Below, piece after piece: positions 1 through 8,233 of a stretch of 64,000 nt of DNA. A program made the position numbers and the translations under genes. Numbering within the stretch: the stretch's first letter is position 1; each line of letters begins with the position of its first letter. The stretch lies in contig JAXISZ010000001.1 of the NCBI GenBank assembly GCA_034680345.1, forward strand, positions 124,001-188,000, read 5' to 3'. This stretch comes from SXZD01 sp034680345. Lineage in GTDB: Bacteria > Pseudomonadota > Gammaproteobacteria > Burkholderiales > Burkholderiaceae_B. The notes beneath the pieces are model-generated. The model had not been told where the DNA came from. It searched no databases and saw only the letters and a program-made list of their open reading frames with translations.

Positions 1-301
1 AACTGGCTTGAATATCAACACCGCAAAATTTTTGACGACACTGCTCCAAAAGCACCGGAAAATCTTTGCGCAAATGTCCACCCTGGCCAAAAAACACTGG
101 CACCACCAATATGCGCTGCGCACCTCGCTGCACTAAATCTGTAACAGCTTCAATTAAGCTGGGTGACATCAACTCTAAATAGGCTAAATGCAATAATTCT
201 GGCGCTGGCAACTTAGCTTGCAATAACTGGTACAAACGTTCGAAGGGCTCAGCCCAACGGGGGTCTCGGGCACCATGTCCAAATAAAATAACAGCCTGCA
301 T
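1..301 (-). CDS. CbiX-type sirohydrochlorin chelatase (3' end cut by window edge)
   Basis: The first 100 codons are present; the C-terminus lies beyond base 1. The product starts MQAVILFGHGARDPRW, with the metal-ligand histidine (His9) in the HGARDP motif typical of the small CbiX/SirB chelatases, followed by the conserved stretch LVVPVFFGQGGHLRKD with a second histidine. CbiX proteins insert Co(II) or Fe(II) into sirohydrochlorin for cobalamin or siroheme synthesis in the cytoplasm. The ATG at 301 is the only sensible start. It lies 70 bases downstream of lptG on the same strand, so it may be co-transcribed with it. Which metal is inserted cannot be told from this fragment. Confidence 0.85.
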   Translation of the reverse strand, partial: MQAVILFGHGARDPRWAEPFERLYQLLQAKLPAPELLHLAYLELMSPSLIEAVTDLVQRGAQRILVVPVFFGQGGHLRKDFPVLLEQCRQKFCGVDIQAS

Positions 302-371
302 TACCAATTTACTCCACAAAAAAACCAATAAAAAAGCAGCACGATACCAAGAAAAAGCCAAAAAAACTCAA

Positions 372-1502
372 TTAAACCCGATTAACCCACCACAAACCCA
401 GTAAACCTAACAATAAAGCAATCGCACTCGGAATGCTAGCACTCAATAAAGGCGGCATACTCGCAACCACTGTCAAATGCGAAAACAAGTTATTCAATAA
501 ATAAAACGCAATACCCAACATAATGCCAATAAAAATTTTAAAACTCACTCCACCATTTCGCGTGTGGAGATAAGCAAACGGCAAAGCAATAATCATCATG
601 ACAAAAATTGCTAAGGGGTAAAATACCTTTTTAGCCAAAGCCAACTCTACTTTGTCGGTGCGCTGGCGGTTTTCTTTCAAAAATCTGGCATAACGAATCA
701 ATTGTAAAGCGGACATTTTTTCTGGGTCTATGTAAACCCCAGACAAAACATCGGGGTCGATTGAAGAATGCCATACATCAGCAGCTAAAGTTTTTTCTTG
801 TAACGAAAGTGCTTGTTCATCACCCGAATAAACCATAATTTTATTTTGTACATTTGACAATAACCAGCGGCCATCGGCTTCGTACTTGGCTTGTTTTGCA
901 TGCAACAAGGATAATAAACGATTTTCTGCAGTAAATTCATAAACTGTTAAATCCGTTATACCCTCTTGTTCAGCATAGGCTTTAAAGTTAACATAACGCA
1001 CACGTTTGATGCCCTCAGCATCTTGCACCGTATCGCGCAGCCACTGCCCAGAACTTAAACGACCATCGCGCTTCAAACTGGCTAGCTTGGTTTCAGACAA
1101 CACAACAGATAAACGCTCAGCCAAGGGGGTTACAATTTCACCCACAATCACAGTAATCAAAACAATGAGCAAACCAATTTTCAGCATCATCAGTAACGCC
1201 ATACGCACACCCAAACCAGCTGAACGCATCGCAGTAAACTGTGACGTATTGGCCAAACCTGCGAAGGTATGAACAGCACCAATCAAAGCTGCCAAAGGGG
1301 CTAACTCATATACACGGGCTGGCAAACCCAAAGCAATACTCAAAACCACCGCGCTGATTTTGACCCCGGGCCGTAATAATTGGTCCATTTCGGCTAAAAA
1401 ATCAAAAAAGGCAAATAATCCAATAAAAGCCACCAAGACAAACGTTGAAGATAACAAAACCTGCTGACGTATATAACGGGTGATAATTACTGGGGTTTTC
1501 AC
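372..1502 (-). CDS. lptG: LPS export ABC transporter permease LptG
   Basis: This is one of the two inner-membrane permeases of the LptB2FG complex, which extracts lipopolysaccharide from the inner membrane and hands it to LptC/LptA. At 376 aa it has the family's length and layout: an N-terminal pair of membrane segments (TRYIRQQVLLSS start), a periplasmic beta-jellyroll-like middle of about 150 residues, and three C-terminal membrane segments ending LGLLGLWWVNRV. The start is GTG at 1502, overlapping the lptF stop by four bases (GTGA), so the two genes are translationally coupled. Order lptF–lptG on minus is the usual one in beta- and gammaproteobacteria, divergent from pepA. Confidence 0.93.
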   Translation of the reverse strand: MKTPVIITRYIRQQVLLSSTFVLVAFIGLFAFFDFLAEMDQLLRPGVKISAVVLSIALGLPARVYELAPLAALIGAVHTFAGLANTSQFTAMRSAGLGVRMALLMMLKIGLLIVLITVIVGEIVTPLAERLSVVLSETKLASLKRDGRLSSGQWLRDTVQDAEGIKRVRYVNFKAYAEQEGITDLTVYEFTAENRLLSLLHAKQAKYEADGRWLLSNVQNKIMVYSGDEQALSLQEKTLAADVWHSSIDPDVLSGVYIDPEKMSALQLIRYARFLKENRQRTDKVELALAKKVFYPLAIFVMMIIALPFAYLHTRNGGVSFKIFIGIMLGIAFYLLNNLFSHLTVVASMPPLLSASIPSAIALLLGLLGLWWVNRV

Positions 1503-2617
1503 TGGAACATGGCCTTAAATAATTTTGTACGCAAAGCACCCAAATACCAAAACAAAGTGCGTGGTTGTTGTAAGCGTAAAAATATCATAAAGCCAAAGAC
1601 CACCAAACCCAAGGCATGAGGGGCCCCAAAAGCCCACATGAAATCAATTTTCCCGCGAGACACCCAAACCTGAGCAATTGAAATTAAATTGCTATAGAAA
1701 AAATATATTAACAATGCAAACACAAGGTTTAATGAACTACCCGCTCGCGGATTTACAAACGACAACGGGATGGCCAACAACGCCAAAATTAAGGCAGATA
1801 TTGGCAACCCAAAACGCCATAAAATTTCTCCACGCGCTTGCAATGAACCATCAGCCCAAAGCAGTGGCAAACTCATTGATTGTAAACGTGGGTCTGGTGG
1901 TAAATAAAAACCTGGTTCTAAACGAATACCATAGGCATCAAAACGCATCACATCAAAGCGCCCTTCTTGTGCATGTAAATCATAACGACTACCTGATTCA
2001 AGCACCAAAAAACGCTCACCATTGTCTTTAATTTGAATCTCTCCACCGGCAGAAGACACCATTGAAATTTGATTAGGGGTTTGCGTCAACACAAAAACCT
2101 GTTCAATTTGACGGCGATCGTCACTTTGACTTTCTGTAAAAAAAACCCGAGCGCCATCTGTCGATTCCCGAAACTGTCCTGCAGAGATTTTGGCAATGTC
2201 TGCACGCTGCTGAAAACGCTGCACGGCTTCATCTGTTTGCGTGCGTGCCCAGGGCGTTATAAATACTGAAAACACAGTTGCCACCAAAGTAAATAACATT
2301 GCAAAACGCAATACTGGAGGTACCCAAGCTAGAAGCGATTGTCCCGCAAACCACCACGCCACCATTTCATTTTCTCGAAAACAACGCGATAAAGTAATCA
2401 GTACAGATAAAAAAACTGTTAGTACCATCACCACAGGAATGTAAGTTAAGGTAGAAAATAAAAGAAACTGCACAACCGATTGACTATCGATCCGACCATT
2501 GGCAGCCTGCCCTAAACTACGTATTAAGGAAACGGTAATAACAATGGTTAGCAAGGCGATGAAAACCCCACTGGCCACCTGGCTCATCTCGTTGCGAATT
2601 GTTTTGTAAAATATCAT
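1499..2617 (-). CDS. lptF: LPS export ABC transporter permease LptF
   Basis: This is the partner permease of LptG in the lipopolysaccharide transport complex. It is 372 aa and begins MIFYKTIRNEMSQVASGVF, a typical LptF N-terminus leading into the first membrane helix. A second and third helix lie near residues 50–120, then a periplasmic domain with the conserved AGQFRE segment near residue 145, and a C-terminal block of helices from about residue 265. The start is ATG at 2617 with a weak AAAGACAG ribosome-binding stretch. It is the first gene of lptF–lptG–cbiX on minus, and its promoter should lie in the 101-base gap shared with the divergent pepA. Confidence 0.93.
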   Translation of the reverse strand: MIFYKTIRNEMSQVASGVFIALLTIVITVSLIRSLGQAANGRIDSQSVVQFLLFSTLTYIPVVMVLTVFLSVLITLSRCFRENEMVAWWFAGQSLLAWVPPVLRFAMLFTLVATVFSVFITPWARTQTDEAVQRFQQRADIAKISAGQFRESTDGARVFFTESQSDDRRQIEQVFVLTQTPNQISMVSSAGGEIQIKDNGERFLVLESGSRYDLHAQEGRFDVMRFDAYGIRLEPGFYLPPDPRLQSMSLPLLWADGSLQARGEILWRFGLPISALILALLAIPLSFVNPRAGSSLNLVFALLIYFFYSNLISIAQVWVSRGKIDFMWAFGAPHALGLVVFGFMIFLRLQQPRTLFWYLGALRTKLFKAMFQ

Positions 2618-2718
2618 CTGTCTTTTGACGTAAAGTGTATCTATTAGCCATAATTCTCATTGTAAACTTTTCTTGATCAAACCTTTTAACGTATTAGCCC
2701 ACAACGAGTACCCTGATT

Positions 2719-4446
2719 ATGCCCACCTCACGAAATAAAACCCCCTTGATCAAAACTGTTTCTGCCGCAACAAAAAAAAGTGCTGCCACCTTGCAAACTA
2801 ACTTAAAAACATCCACCCCAGGAAACCGTCAAACAAACAGCCCCCAAACACCCCTAAAATCAACCCCTTCATTAAAAGCCAAAAGAAGCGCTGAAACAAC
2901 GCCCAAAACCAACACTAAAACCAAAAACGCCACAGCGCTACTTCAACCACACGATTTCAGCATTAAAATTAAGCCTCTGAATTTAAATAAATACAATGGC
3001 AGCATCGTAATTGGCGTGTATGAGGGCGGACAACTCAGTCCTATTGGCCAAATTGTAGATAAATACTTAGACAATGCACTGTCAAAATTAGTCAACTCTG
3101 GTGATGTCAAAGACAAAAAATCAGCAGTGACCATCCTACGTCAACCCAATAATGTTTCGAATTTACGAATAGTACTTGTAAGCCTTGGGGCTCCTCAAAA
3201 AATCAGTGCTAAAGTTTTTTCTAGTGCAGCTAACGCGGCGGCAAAAGCGATACAAGGGTTACCCAAAGGGCCATGTCAGTGGACATTACACGACTACATT
3301 GAAGTCACAGGCCAAGAAGCAAGTTGGGCTGCAAGTGAGTCAGTATTGGCTTTTTTCAACGCACGCTATCAATTTCAACAATGTAAAAGCAATACAGAGG
3401 ACTCAAATTTATTTGGTATCAGCGAATTAATTTTACACGCCCACCGTGAACAACAAAAAACAGTGAATCAAGGTGCTGAAATGGGTAATGCAATAGGTCA
3501 AGGCATGGGATTAAGTCGAGATCTGGGCAATTTACCTGGCAATTTATGCACCCCCACCTTTTTAGCCAAAACCGCAAGCAATATCGCCAAACAATACAGC
3601 ATGGGCATTCAAGTTTTAGAACGCAAAGACATGGAAAAACTAGGCATGGGTTCACTATTATCTGTGGCCAAAGGCTCAGTTGAACCACCTAAACTCATCG
3701 TTCTAAAATACAATGGTGGTAGTACTCGTCAAGCACCTATTGCTTTGGTAGGCAAAGGTATTACATTCGACACTGGCGGTATTTCTCTGAAACCAGGCGC
3801 CGAAATGGACGAAATGAAATTCGACATGTGTGGCGCTGCTTCAGTATTGGGCACTCTGTTGGCGGTTGCTCAACTACAACTTAAAATCAATGTGATTGGT
3901 ATTATCCCCGCCTGCGAAAACATGCCTTCCGGCACAGCATCCAAACCTGGGGATATTATAACATCCATGTCTGGACAAACCATTGAAGTTCTGAACACCG
4001 ATGCCGAAGGTCGCCTTATTTTATGCGATGCCTTAACCTTTGCAGAACAATTTAAACCCAACACCGTGGTGGACATTGCCACTTTGACTGGTGCCTGTGT
4101 CATTGCGCTAGGTAACGTAAACTCTGGCCTATTCACCAAAGACGACGAACTGGCTGACGAACTTCTCTACGCTGGTCAAAGTGCGATTGACCCAGCTTGG
4201 CGTATGCCCCTAGACGACGAATACCAAGATCAACTTAAAAGCAATTTTGCAGACATAGCCAACATTGGTGGGCGCATGGCAGGCAGCATAACAGCCGCAT
4301 GCTTTTTAGCACGCTTCACCACCAACTACCGCTGGGCGCACTTAGACATTGCTGGTACTGCGTGGCGTTCAGGCTCAGCCAAAGGGGCCTCTGGTAGACC
4401 CGTCCCCCTGTTGGTCAAATTTTTGATAAACCGCTGCAAAAACTAA
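2719..4446 (+). CDS. pepA: leucyl aminopeptidase (M17), with extended Lys/Thr-rich N-terminus
   Basis: This is a cytosolic di-zinc/manganese aminopeptidase that removes N-terminal residues from peptides; some PepA proteins also bind DNA. The M17 signature NTDAEGRL is at residues 426–433, and the metal-binding GKGITFDTGG stretch is near residue 351. The protein is 575 aa, about 70 longer than the common ~500 aa. The excess is an N-terminal tail (residues 1–75) of almost only Lys, Thr, Ser, Pro, Asn and Ala. The conserved N-terminal domain begins near residue 77 (HDFSIKIKPL). No internal ATG near the domain border offers a clear alternative start, so the tail appears translated. holC follows four bases after the stop, the usual pepA–holC–valS order. 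Confidence 0.93.
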   Translation: MPTSRNKTPLIKTVSAATKKSAATLQTNLKTSTPGNRQTNSPQTPLKSTPSLKAKRSAETTPKTNTKTKNATALLQPHDFSIKIKPLNLNKYNGSIVIGVYEGGQLSPIGQIVDKYLDNALSKLVNSGDVKDKKSAVTILRQPNNVSNLRIVLVSLGAPQKISAKVFSSAANAAAKAIQGLPKGPCQWTLHDYIEVTGQEASWAASESVLAFFNARYQFQQCKSNTEDSNLFGISELILHAHREQQKTVNQGAEMGNAIGQGMGLSRDLGNLPGNLCTPTFLAKTASNIAKQYSMGIQVLERKDMEKLGMGSLLSVAKGSVEPPKLIVLKYNGGSTRQAPIALVGKGITFDTGGISLKPGAEMDEMKFDMCGAASVLGTLLAVAQLQLKINVIGIIPACENMPSGTASKPGDIITSMSGQTIEVLNTDAEGRLILCDALTFAEQFKPNTVVDIATLTGACVIALGNVNSGLFTKDDELADELLYAGQSAIDPAWRMPLDDEYQDQLKSNFADIANIGGRMAGSITAACFLARFTTNYRWAHLDIAGTAWRSGSAKGASGRPVPLLVKFLINRCKN

Positions 4447-4450
4447 AAAC

Positions 4451-4879
4451 ATGACACGGATTGATTTTCACTCAAATGTAAGCAATCTGGTGTTGCACAC
4501 CTGCAAACTAACACGAAAAGCCTGGGCAACCGGGCATCAAATTGTGCTCTTTTGCAGGGACTCAGAAACGCTTCAAGCCGTGGACGAAGCCTTATGGACA
4601 TTTTCCCCAAATGACTTCATTCCTCATGTGTTTTGGCCTAGCGAGTTGGCTGAAAAAACGCCAATCTTACTTTCTTCTTCCACTGAAGAACCGCCGCATT
4701 CACACCTACAAGTACTGATTAACCTCGACCTTGAAACGCCACCGTATTTTTCAAGGTACGAGCGCATCATTGAAATTGTACCAAACGAAACATATGCAAA
4801 AGCTTGCGCTCGCAATCGTTATACATTTTACCGTGACCGCGGTTACCGATTGCACCACCATCAATTTGATTCACATTGA
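4451..4879 (+). CDS. holC: DNA polymerase III chi subunit
   Basis: The chi subunit belongs to the clamp-loader complex and links it to single-stranded DNA-binding protein during replication. The 142-aa product has the family features: the start TRIDFHSNV, the block KLTRKAWATGHQIVLFC, the segment LWTFSPNDFIPHVF, and the C-terminal YERIIEIVP followed by ARNRYTFYRDRGYRLHHH. It starts four bases after the pepA stop and precedes valS by 281 bases; pepA–holC–valS is a conserved order in proteobacteria. The gene is of normal length and undamaged. Confidence 0.93.
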   Translation: MTRIDFHSNVSNLVLHTCKLTRKAWATGHQIVLFCRDSETLQAVDEALWTFSPNDFIPHVFWPSELAEKTPILLSSSTEEPPHSHLQVLINLDLETPPYFSRYERIIEIVPNETYAKACARNRYTFYRDRGYRLHHHQFDSH

Positions 4880-5160
4880 TTGAGCTGAGTCAGTGCCAGT
4901 TTAAACGCATTTGAAGACGCGTGTCCTTATTTTAAAAAAACACTTGTTAAGTTATGGCGTTTAGATGAGCGGCTTTGTCATTTAACAATGCGGTTTAACG
5001 TAAATGACAGCCCCATATTTCATTAAATAATAGCGCCTTACAACACAAAAACACAAACACCCTAAACGCTTAACCACACAAGTCAAAAAAGCTTCCATAG
5101 ATTCAGCCAACGTGAAAACCGTATAATAAGCGACTTGTTACACACTGAAATTCATACGCC
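4880..5160 (+). promoter_or_regulatory. holC–valS intergenic region with valS promoter candidate
   Basis: This 281-base gap holds no gene I can support. A perfect sigma-70 -10 hexamer TATAAT sits at 5122–5127, 33 bases before the valS ATG. No -35 box at ideal spacing is obvious; TTCCAT at 5093 is too far upstream. I saw no T-box-like structure, and T-boxes are not expected in this group. The promoter call is inferred from the hexamer and its position only. Confidence 0.4.
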
Positions 5161-8067
5161 ATGAGTCTTGCCAAAAGCTTCGAACCCGCAGACATAGAAA
5201 CCCGCTGGACAACCCAATGGGAACAACTCGGTTTGGCCCAAGCCAGCACCGATGCAACACGTCCAAACTTTTGTATTCAACTGCCCCCCCCCAATGTTAC
5301 AGGCACACTACACATGGGCCATGCGTTTAATCAAACCATTATGGATGGGCTTACGCGCTATTTTCGAATGAAAGGCCACAATACCCTTTGGTTACCCGGC
5401 ACAGACCACGCTGGTATTGCCACACAAATGGTGGTGGAGCGGCAACTGCAAGCACAAAATATCGCACGACACGACCTAGGACGTGAACAATTCCTAGAAA
5501 AAGTATGGCAATGGAAAGAAGAATCAGGCTCCACCATCACCCAACAAATGCGCCGTGTAGGTGCCAGTGTTGACTGGAGCCGTGAATACTTCACCATGGA
5601 CACGCAATGCTCTAAAGCAGTTACCGAAGCATTTGTGCAACTCTATGAACAAGGGTTAATTTACCGCGGTAAACGCTTGGTCAACTGGGACCCCGTTTTA
5701 AACACCGCCGTTTCCGACTTGGAAGTTGAAAGCGTTGAGGAACAAGGCTCACTCTGGCACATTCGCTACCCCTTGGCGCAAACAGACACGATTGGCGGCC
5801 TAACTCACCTCATAGTGGCCACCACCCGACCAGAAACCTTACTTGGCGACGTGGCTGTTATGGTGCACCCAGAAGATACACGTTACCAACACTTAATTGG
5901 CCAAAGGGTACATTTACCGCTGTGTAACCGCACCATTCCAATTATTGCTGACGCTTATGTTGATCAAAACTTTGGCACCGGGGTAGTCAAAGTAACGCCA
6001 GCACATGATTTTAACGACTACGCCGTAGCACAACGCCACAATTTACCGTTGATCAGCGTTCTCACCTTGCAAGCGCAAATCAACGACCAAGCCCCAACAA
6101 CCTATCAAGGACTTGATCGTTTTGTAGCTCGCAAAAAAATTGTGGCCGACCTTCAAGCCCAAGAATTACTTGCTGAGGTCAAACCACATACCCTCATGGT
6201 ACCGCGAGGTGATCGCAGCAAAACCGTGATTGAACCCATGTTAACCGACCAATGGTTTGTGGCCATGAGCCAACCTCCAAAACCAGACAGCAATGAACAA
6301 ACGAGCGAACAACCCAATAAACCAACCAACACGCAATGCAATGGGAAATCTATCACTGCCAAGGCACTGAATGTAGTGGAGCAAGGCGAAGTTAAATTTT
6401 ATCCGAAACAATGGGTCAACACTTACAAACAGTGGCTTAACAACATACAAGACTGGTGCATTTCGCGGCAACTGTGGTGGGGGCATCAAATACCCTGTTG
6501 GTATGGTGATCAAGGACAAATGTTTGTAGCCCGCAATGAAGCTCAAGCACAAAAGCAAGCACAAGCCACTGGATACACTGGCCCCCTAACACGCGATGTA
6601 GACGTACTAGACACCTGGTTTTCTTCAGCCCTGGTGCCCTTTTCGACACTTGGCTGGCCAGAAAAAACTCTTGAAATGACGCATTTTTTACCCTCTTCAG
6701 TATTGGTAACTGGCTTTGATATTATCTTTTTTTGGGTAGCGCGCATGATCATGATGAGCACCCACTTTACAGGTCAAGTGCCCTTTAAACACGTCTATGT
6801 ACACGGCTTAGTGCGCGATGCCGAAGGCAAAAAAATGTCAAAATCCGAGGGCAACACCCTAGATCCGGTAGACCTAATCGACGGTATTACCCTAGAGGAT
6901 TTACTAAAAAAACGCACCACGGGCCTGCGTAAACCCGAGGATGCGCCCAAGATTGAGAAAAAAACCCGCGAAACTTTTCCCAATGGTATACCAGCTTTCG
7001 GGGCAGATGCTTTGCGCTTTACTTTTGCCTCATTGGCTAGTCTTGGCAGAAATATCAATTTTGACCAAAAACGCTGTGAAGGGTATCGCCATTTTTGTAA
7101 CAAACTCTGGAATGCCACACGTTTTGTGCTGATGAACACCGAAAACCACACATGCTCACCAGACAAACAGCAACCCAATATTACACAAGATATCAAACAA
7201 CCAGATGCACTCTACTCTGCAGCCGACCGTTGGATCATTAGCCAACTACAACGCACCACCGCTGAAATCGAAAAAGGCTTTATACAATACCGCTTCGACC
7301 ATATTGCTAACGCTTTATATCAATTTGTGTGGGATGAATACTGCGACTGGTATTTAGAAATTGCCAAAGTGCAAATGGCCAAAGGCACAGAAGTAGAGCA
7401 ACAAGCCACCCGAAACACTTTACTACACGTACTAGAGACAACCTTACGCTTAGCGCATCCTATCATCCCATTTATCACGGAAGAATTGTGGCAAACTGTA
7501 GCACTGGTGACAAATCAAAAAAAACCAAGCGACCAAAAACATTTGATGACGCAAGCATACCCAGAGGTTACTCTTTCAGCTATCGATGAAAACGCCGAAG
7601 CGTGGATGCAGCAATTAAAAGCCACGGTTGAAGCCGTACGAGCCTTGCGAGGGGAAATGAATTTATCACCTGCGCAAAAAGTGCCTTTAATTGCAGCTTT
7701 TGAAAACAATCACGCTAGCCAAACATTTTTAGAATCTGCAAAACCTATTTTGGCAACCCTAGCCAAACTCAGTGAAGTTAATATTCAAACAGAACTGCCA
7801 AACCAAGCGCTAGCACCTGTGCAAATTGTAGGGCAAATTAAACTCATGTTGCACGTTGAAATTGATGTGGCGGCTGAAATTGAACGCCTAAACAAAGAAA
7901 TTAATAAACTATTGACCGAATTAACCAAATGCGATAGCAAACTCAACAACCCAGGCTTTGTTAATCGGGCTCCTGCTTCGGTGCTAGCACAAGAGCAAAC
8001 ACGGCGAACAGAATTTGCTGAACGTTTGACTAAAATGGAAATACAACTGGCGAAATTAAAGCAGTAA
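5161..8067 (+). CDS. valS: valyl-tRNA synthetase
   Basis: This is a class I aminoacyl-tRNA synthetase that charges tRNA-Val and edits mischarged threonine. The HIGH-type motif is HMGH at residues 51–54, within PPPNVTGTLHMGHAFN, and the KMSKS motif is exact at residues 558–562. The editing domain (CP1) fills the region between them, with the typical TTRPETLLGDVAVMVHPED stretch. The anticodon-binding domain follows (WDEYCDWYLE), then a C-terminal coiled coil rich in Glu, Lys and Leu from about residue 895. At 968 aa it is normal for bacteria, with a Gln/Asn/Thr-rich insertion near residues 372–400 (SNEQTSEQPNKPTNTQ). Confidence 0.97.
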   Translation: MSLAKSFEPADIETRWTTQWEQLGLAQASTDATRPNFCIQLPPPNVTGTLHMGHAFNQTIMDGLTRYFRMKGHNTLWLPGTDHAGIATQMVVERQLQAQNIARHDLGREQFLEKVWQWKEESGSTITQQMRRVGASVDWSREYFTMDTQCSKAVTEAFVQLYEQGLIYRGKRLVNWDPVLNTAVSDLEVESVEEQGSLWHIRYPLAQTDTIGGLTHLIVATTRPETLLGDVAVMVHPEDTRYQHLIGQRVHLPLCNRTIPIIADAYVDQNFGTGVVKVTPAHDFNDYAVAQRHNLPLISVLTLQAQINDQAPTTYQGLDRFVARKKIVADLQAQELLAEVKPHTLMVPRGDRSKTVIEPMLTDQWFVAMSQPPKPDSNEQTSEQPNKPTNTQCNGKSITAKALNVVEQGEVKFYPKQWVNTYKQWLNNIQDWCISRQLWWGHQIPCWYGDQGQMFVARNEAQAQKQAQATGYTGPLTRDVDVLDTWFSSALVPFSTLGWPEKTLEMTHFLPSSVLVTGFDIIFFWVARMIMMSTHFTGQVPFKHVYVHGLVRDAEGKKMSKSEGNTLDPVDLIDGITLEDLLKKRTTGLRKPEDAPKIEKKTRETFPNGIPAFGADALRFTFASLASLGRNINFDQKRCEGYRHFCNKLWNATRFVLMNTENHTCSPDKQQPNITQDIKQPDALYSAADRWIISQLQRTTAEIEKGFIQYRFDHIANALYQFVWDEYCDWYLEIAKVQMAKGTEVEQQATRNTLLHVLETTLRLAHPIIPFITEELWQTVALVTNQKKPSDQKHLMTQAYPEVTLSAIDENAEAWMQQLKATVEAVRALRGEMNLSPAQKVPLIAAFENNHASQTFLESAKPILATLAKLSEVNIQTELPNQALAPVQIVGQIKLMLHVEIDVAAEIERLNKEINKLLTELTKCDSKLNNPGFVNRAPASVLAQEQTRRTEFAERLTKMEIQLAKLKQ

Positions 8068-8155
8068 ATAAACAAACAGAATCATGCCAATTCATTTAAG
8101 CAATTTAACAATCGTTTTTAAGTAGGGATTATTGCGGTATTGAATTTAAGAACCA

Positions 8156-8184
8156 AAATAAAAACGGGGTGAATTAATCACCCC
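8156..8184 (-). terminator. intrinsic terminator of the giant surface-protein gene
   Basis: A seven-base-pair GC-rich stem (GGGGTGA at 8166–8172 with TCACCCC at 8178–8184) is followed on the minus strand by CGTTTTTATTTT. That orientation serves the surface-protein gene ending at 8234. On the plus strand the hairpin is followed by A's, so it would be a poor terminator for valS. Confidence 0.65.
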
Positions 8185-8233
8185 AAAAAAGCCAGACCCA
8201 AGTTTCCAAAGGTCAGCTTGAAGGAAATTATAA

